This document shows positions 58,996-64,000 of a stretch of DNA of 64,000 bases, in pieces (position 1 is the first letter of the stretch; every line of letters starts with the position of its first letter). Source of the DNA: Lateolabrax maculatus. Taxonomy: Eukaryota; Chordata; Actinopteri; Acropomatiformes; Lateolabracidae. The translations under genes and the position numbers were made by a program. Location of the stretch: NCBI GenBank assembly GCA_031216445.1, contig CM062219.1:10698501-10762500 (forward strand), read 5' to 3'. The notes beneath the pieces were generated by a model. It saw nothing but the letters and a program-made list of their open reading frames with translations, searched no databases and had not been told where the DNA came from.

Positions 58996-61900
58996 GAGCT
59001 GAATTTGCTGTTAACGGTAGCTTTGTTAACTAAATGACAAAAAAAAAAAAACAGTATGGATAATATTTAGAGGTTTAAAGATTGTTCGGTGCATGTTGTC
59101 AGGAGTCTCCCTGCATTGATTTTTTTTTAGGTCGACAGCGCTAAAGTGGTGATAGATGCCCAGTGCGCACTAATGGATAGGAGCGTCTCGCCCTTACTAT
59201 ATATCAGTGTCCTGCTATTGGCTAATGTGTATTTATATGGGCCGAGTCCAACTATGAGGTTTGGAATTTATATTCTCCATGTAGAATAATTCATTTAATG
59301 GCAGATCATTCCCTAAAATGCATTTAACAGTTAAATCAAGGAATTAGTAGGCCTACATTGGTTATTTAAAAAAAAAAATAAGTAAAGGCTAGAAACATTT
59401 GCGTCCCAAACATTTGTAGTTTCTAAATGTTTTTTTTTTTTTCTCGTCAAAACTGTTCGTGCTCTCATCTTTTTCACCCTCAAATGACATCTTTGTTTGG
59501 TTGATGGCTCTGCCTGCAGTGAAAGGCGCTTTATATGTCAGCATCCCAGTGGATACGGGAAGTGCTTTGAAGTATATTATCGGTCATTCAGGGCTGCCTC
59601 TGAAGGTTTCCATTTCTATTGTCTAGAAGCCGGAGGTGGGATCATCGCACCTCACTGCACCGGTGGCAGCCGAGGTTGAAGGTTAGCCGCAGCAGAGGGG
59701 CCTATAGATTATTGGCCAGGTGTGAAATTCTACCCCGCATGCTTTTCCTGCTTGTGCCAGATCCTTTATTACCCAGAGAGATGGGATGTCACAGCTTCCC
59801 ACCAGAGGCAGAGAAGAAAAGCCTGCAATTTGGTGTTTTATTGTCCTCTTTTCTTTTTTTTTTCTGGCTGTTTTCTGACCAAAAGAGAAAAATATGTCAA
59901 CCCCCCCCCCCCCTCGATTTATTTTTTATTTTGAGGCCATGTGACTATCAGGAATAAGCTTATCTTTCTTATGATTTCCTAGAAACATTTTCAAATCATG
60001 CCATTGTGGCTATTGATTTACCACATTGTCATAATAAAATTTGTAGTGCCATTAGCCCCTTTCTTCATAAAGTATATTGGTTTTCCTCATTCAGTATAAG
60101 ATCTACACTTTGAATAGTTTTGCTGCCAGTGAATGTTTAGTATTTTTTTCATTTCATATAATCCAGACACTGCTTGTGCTTTAGCAACTGTGTTCCTCAG
60201 TTATAGACTGTTAGACGTAACTAGTCTTAATGACACATTCATATTTGGTGTGTCTGAAATGTGCGTTTGCCTGGGTCTGAACTTGTTTGAGAGGCTTGTG
60301 TGGTATTATGAGCAGTCAATGTGCAGGTATCCCATGGGGGTTTCCCTCAGATCTCAAATCACACCCCAGCGGTAATTCCAACTCTGTGAAGAGAAGGGAT
60401 TTGTCATTTGGCTGCCTGCTTCCCTTTGCTTTCTCAGGAGTGAAGCTGAGCTCTGATTTATTGTGAAGTTTCCCCAGGCTCGCTCAATCTCCATGCCTAC
60501 CGAATGACTGAATTGGAGGAAACGGCTCACCACGAGAATGACCTTTTCTTGGATGGCTATTACCCAGGCCAGTACAAGGACTGATTAAGGTCATGTCTTT
60601 TTCTGCCATGTCATCCATAGCGTCACGTTTTGAGGCTAGTTAAATGCACAGTGAGTTTTCTGTTGCGGATTAGCCCATGGTTAGGAGACTGAGTGATGAC
60701 ATGATGCAAAATGAGTTTGAAAAAATATTTTCGCCTAACCTCTCCCGACTTATAGGACTAATGTCAGCGGCTTGGTTGCTTAGCAATTCCTCTCCTGAAC
60801 CCTTTGTAATCACCTTTCTATCTGCTAAGAGATGCCATGTGTGATTACAGGCCGCCTGCTATCTTTTGAAATTTGTCTAATTGGTCTTTTCATTCTAATA
60901 GGATGAAGTGGTAGTTAGATTGGGGGGGTTAAGGGTGGAAGGTTAAGGACTAGGCCTCTGAGGTCATGGGGGGGGTCTTTATTTTGTCTACATGATGTTG
61001 CTCAGTGATAACTCCAAATTAATAATTAAGACTACCAAATTACAATTGATGCATCATCATTTGCCCTAAATAGAAAGGCAGTGAGATGATGACATTTTTA
61101 GTTGGTCCACAGATCAAAGACCATTTTTTTTCCCCGGGAACATTTTGATGTTTCTTTGATGCATGGTAGAGAGCATATCATTAGGTTATCTCCCACATTA
61201 GAGCCATACAGGCAGCAGTTTCTTTACAGTATCTAATGAGTTTTATTTTTGCTTGAAGATTTTAATGACTTGAAAGAATCAGTGACCCTTAGCAGTGTAA
61301 CAGTAAAGTAAACAACCAAAGGACAGGGCTTGGGGGAAGGGGGTTGGGAGGATTGAGTGTTCAGTCATTTTTTCCTGTAATGTTTGTCTTCTTCGTTGGT
61401 TTTAACAAACATTAATGAGAATGGGAGATTTAAAAATGATTACATCCATGCCTGAGTTGACCGACAGATGTCAACGTTAAATTTAAATCGTAGTTTGATT
61501 CTTGAATTGAACTGAACTTATCTTCCCACAAAACCCTCAGTTCACTCTTTCACCATCTGTTATCTCTGAAGTCAAGGCTTTCTAAAAGCTGGACAGCATA
61601 CCCATAGCTCTTTGACAGTGTGGCTCAGTGTCCATACTGGAATAAGGATAAGATAAGGCTCTGTTTACCCTCTAATACTACCTTGGCATTGGCCAGACTT
61701 TACCCCATGCAGTGTGTTTCTTTTACCTTGGCACCATCTGTGGGCAAGGGCATATTTGGGTCAGTCCAAGGCTTTCTACTCCCTACCAAGGCTGTCCTCC
61801 AAGATAAGACTTAATTGTGCAGCTTTGGATTAATGGATACATTCCATCTCAGCATCTGTATACATATAAAGGTAGAATTACTACTTTATAAGAAACAAAT

Positions 61901-63349
61901 CCATGTTCCAACACTGGAACATCAACTCTTGTCTCTTGTATTCCTACAGTTCTATAAATATGATGTTTATATAAACTATACAGTGTGTTTCTTCACCGTT
62001 CATTTCCTCTTGCTATTATAGAGCAGTTGTTACAAAACAACTAGGCCTATAGTTTATATATAATATTGATATATGAGATCATAAATCTCAAAAAACTGAC
62101 TCACAGAAAAAGGCCTATATTAACTCCAAAGTAAATTAATTGTTTGTCAAAAATGTAAACGTTTTATAGACCAATACTCAATGCTGGCAGTGGCGGCTGC
62201 TGCTGAAATTAATGGTGCAAGCTCTGATCCCAAGGAGTAAGTCTGTCATTCATTTCAAACAATTTGTCCCTGCAGTGTTAGACCACAAATTCCACCAAAA
62301 ATATTGTTTATTTATGTGTGACTGTAGGGTTTCTAGAAGGCAAATCAGTAATGATGTACATGCCAAAGTAAGTAGTGTGCAACTAAATGCTGATTGATGT
62401 AGATTTCATATATATTAATAAAATGCACCACCAGCAATTGGGCTAATTGCCAAGAACAAATTATAACCCCATGTTTATATACTGATTTTGACAATAGATT
62501 TGTATGGAATTTTGGTAAACAACATGTTTTCCTACAATGGAAAAGCCTCAGGGAAGAGGTTGAATATGCATGGTGAAAATGCAATTTAAATAGTGAAATA
62601 TTATAACAATGGCAGAGAAGTTTACAGTGACAGACCACATTGAACATTGCATATATAAACAAGTTTAATGTATATATGCATTAGCCTTTGCCCAATTGTG
62701 TATCTCTTTGCGGTAGTGAGGGAATATATAGAAGATAGTTGAGAGTCTGTTAATGATTGTCAGTGGGTGTTTATCTGTTGTCATACAATTGAGGACCTGG
62801 GATATTTAGTATCCTCAGACTTCTATGCCCTTAGTTTTATTGTAACACAACTGTCTTGTGATGGCTACATTAAATTTTGCATGAGCAGAACTGTAATGTT
62901 AATGTTTTTCCAAGACACCAAATGCTGTATGATTTACATCCAACTGAATACTCTGGACATCTGTCTGAATACTGCCCAGCGATTGCATTTACATAAATTT
63001 TGTGCTTGCGCATGAATTGTATAGGAAACACTTTTTAACACTGTTGTAATACCTTTTTATAGGGGCTAATCTCAATGGAAATGAGGCTCATTGTTATCAG
63101 CCGCAGGCCTCGAGTGTTCTTGCAGCGTAGAGCAGAGTGGCTCCAGGTTGTTTGGTTATCCTGTATGTGAACCTTTGTGTCCTCTTTTTCTTTTTCTACA
63201 GAGAAGGAGAAAAGAGAAATCTGGGTCTCTCTTATATGCTGCTCTGATACCAATTATGCAAACTATTATAGAATTTAACCAGGCCAGCTCTTATCGGCTA
63301 ATCCAGAAGTAATAGATTCTATTAAAAATGTATGAGGGGGTTGGGGGAT

Positions 63350-63351
<2 letters not shown>

Positions 63352-63398
<47 letters not shown>
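63352..63398. repeat. (GT)23 microsatellite
   Basis: Uninterrupted 47-base dinucleotide tract. Confidence 0.95.
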
Positions 63399-63399
<1 letters not shown>

Positions 63400-63734
63400 A
63401 GGGGTGTATAGAGATTAATCCAGCAGCTGCAGCAGCACTGCTGTCTAATTCTGTCTGTACGTCAGACTACTTGTCTGGTCTCCATTACTTAGACAGGTTC
63501 CTGCAGTGCCTACGTTGAAGACAGTATAAAAGCCATACCTAATATACAATTAATTACACAGTAAGTGGATTGTTATTCATGTTGTCAAAGAGAGACAATG
63601 CTTTTTTTTCCTCCTCTGTAATGACCAATTGCTCTTTGTTAATCATTTATTTCTTCCTGAATTAACCTCCTCTTTTTGCTTTTGTGCTCGTTCTCTTTTG
63701 CTCGTCTGCTTTCTGAGTGGAAGGAAGGAAAAAC

Positions 63735-63759
63735 ATTAGCATAGCACTCACATGCTAAT
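63735..63759. promoter_or_regulatory. Inverted pair of octamer-like ATGCTAAT sites
   Basis: ATTAGCAT (63735-63742) and ATGCTAAT (63752-63759) form a perfect 8-base inverted repeat with a 9-base spacer. ATGCTAAT is one base from the POU octamer ATGCAAAT. Function is inferred only. Confidence 0.35.
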
Positions 63760-63869
63760 CCACCCAGAGAGTGAAAAGGGTGCTCGTCTTAAACCTTTTT
63801 CATTATCATCTAATTATTAACTGAGGATTCTGAGAACTGCTAACAGGATCTGAGATGGCTCGGGAAGGG

Positions 63870-63871
<2 letters not shown>

Positions 63872-63900
<29 letters not shown>
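63872..63900. repeat. (GT)14 microsatellite
   Basis: Uninterrupted dinucleotide tract near the right edge, followed by GT-rich degenerate sequence. Confidence 0.93.
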
Positions 63901-63902
<2 letters not shown>

Positions 63903-64000
63903 CGTGGCAGGGTGAGGGGGTGTGTGAGTGTAGAGCCAGTGTGTATCTTTTTTTTTTTCTCTGTATGTTTCATGTTTGTTGAGAGGGAGGCTCTCTTTGC

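Larger units (their letters stand above)
58996..64000. other. Right-end non-coding region with regulatory texture
   Basis: No coding exon found. It contains scattered TAAT-rich blocks, C12 near 59900, GT tracts at 63352-63398 and 63872-63900, and an inverted octamer-like pair at 63735-63759. If the CpG block is a promoter reading right, this is its first intron. Confidence 0.6.

Noticed and set aside
59497..59679. 60-codon plus-strand frame with several cysteines right of the CpG-rich block
   Set aside because: Flanking splice signals are poor and I recognise no domain; kept only as part of the unassigned right-end region.
62188..62240. CAGTGGCGGCTG start resembling a hAT-type transposon end
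   Set aside because: I found no matching inverted end or target duplication nearby, so a single short match is not enough.
1..64000. CRISPR arrays, prokaryotic operons, phage or bacterial defence genes
   Set aside because: None are present; the sequence is consistently vertebrate with spliced genes and fish repeats.

Overview
The window is teleost fish nuclear DNA, probably from a spiny-rayed (percomorph) fish. The evidence is two vertebrate genes with many introns, long CA/GT microsatellites, and copies of interspersed repeats I recognise as typical of fish. There are no operons, prokaryotic genes, CRISPR arrays or viral genes.

Both confident genes lie on the minus strand, so the window reads from right to left. 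cplane1 (C5orf42/JBTS17, a ciliogenesis and planar polarity effector) runs from its ATG at 54612 to its stop at 36461. I could place all 49 coding exons with continuous reading frame. They sum to 9,792 nt, which is 3,263 residues plus a stop, close to the human protein of about 3,200. A non-coding first exon and a promoter with a near-consensus RFX X-box lie at about 54931-55200. wdr70 (a WD40 protein that works with CUL4-DDB1) starts at 35773, only 687 nt beyond the cplane1 stop. Sixteen coding exons (570 codons) are present down to 2075; the last one or two exons lie off the left edge.

The two genes differ sharply in architecture. cplane1 packs 49 exons into 18 kb. wdr70 spreads 16 exons over 34 kb, with introns of 3-9 kb that hold microsatellites, a nested retroposon insertion, a MITE-like element and fragments of another dispersed family.

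Right of cplane1 (55.25-64 kb) I find no coding exon. There is a CpG-rich, CCAAT-box-bearing block at 58.3-58.9 kb that looks like the promoter and first exon of an unseen gene. AT-rich sequence with the texture of conserved regulatory DNA follows, including an inverted pair of octamer-like sites.

The most notable points are: the tandem cplane1-wdr70 order without the intervening nup155 of mammals; two consecutive apparent GC-AG introns in cplane1; alternative NAGNAG acceptors; a (CA)42 tract twelve bases inside a wdr70 intron; the X-box in a ciliary gene promoter; and a cleanly readable nested retroposon with its target-site duplication. I see no new enzymatic or defence system here.
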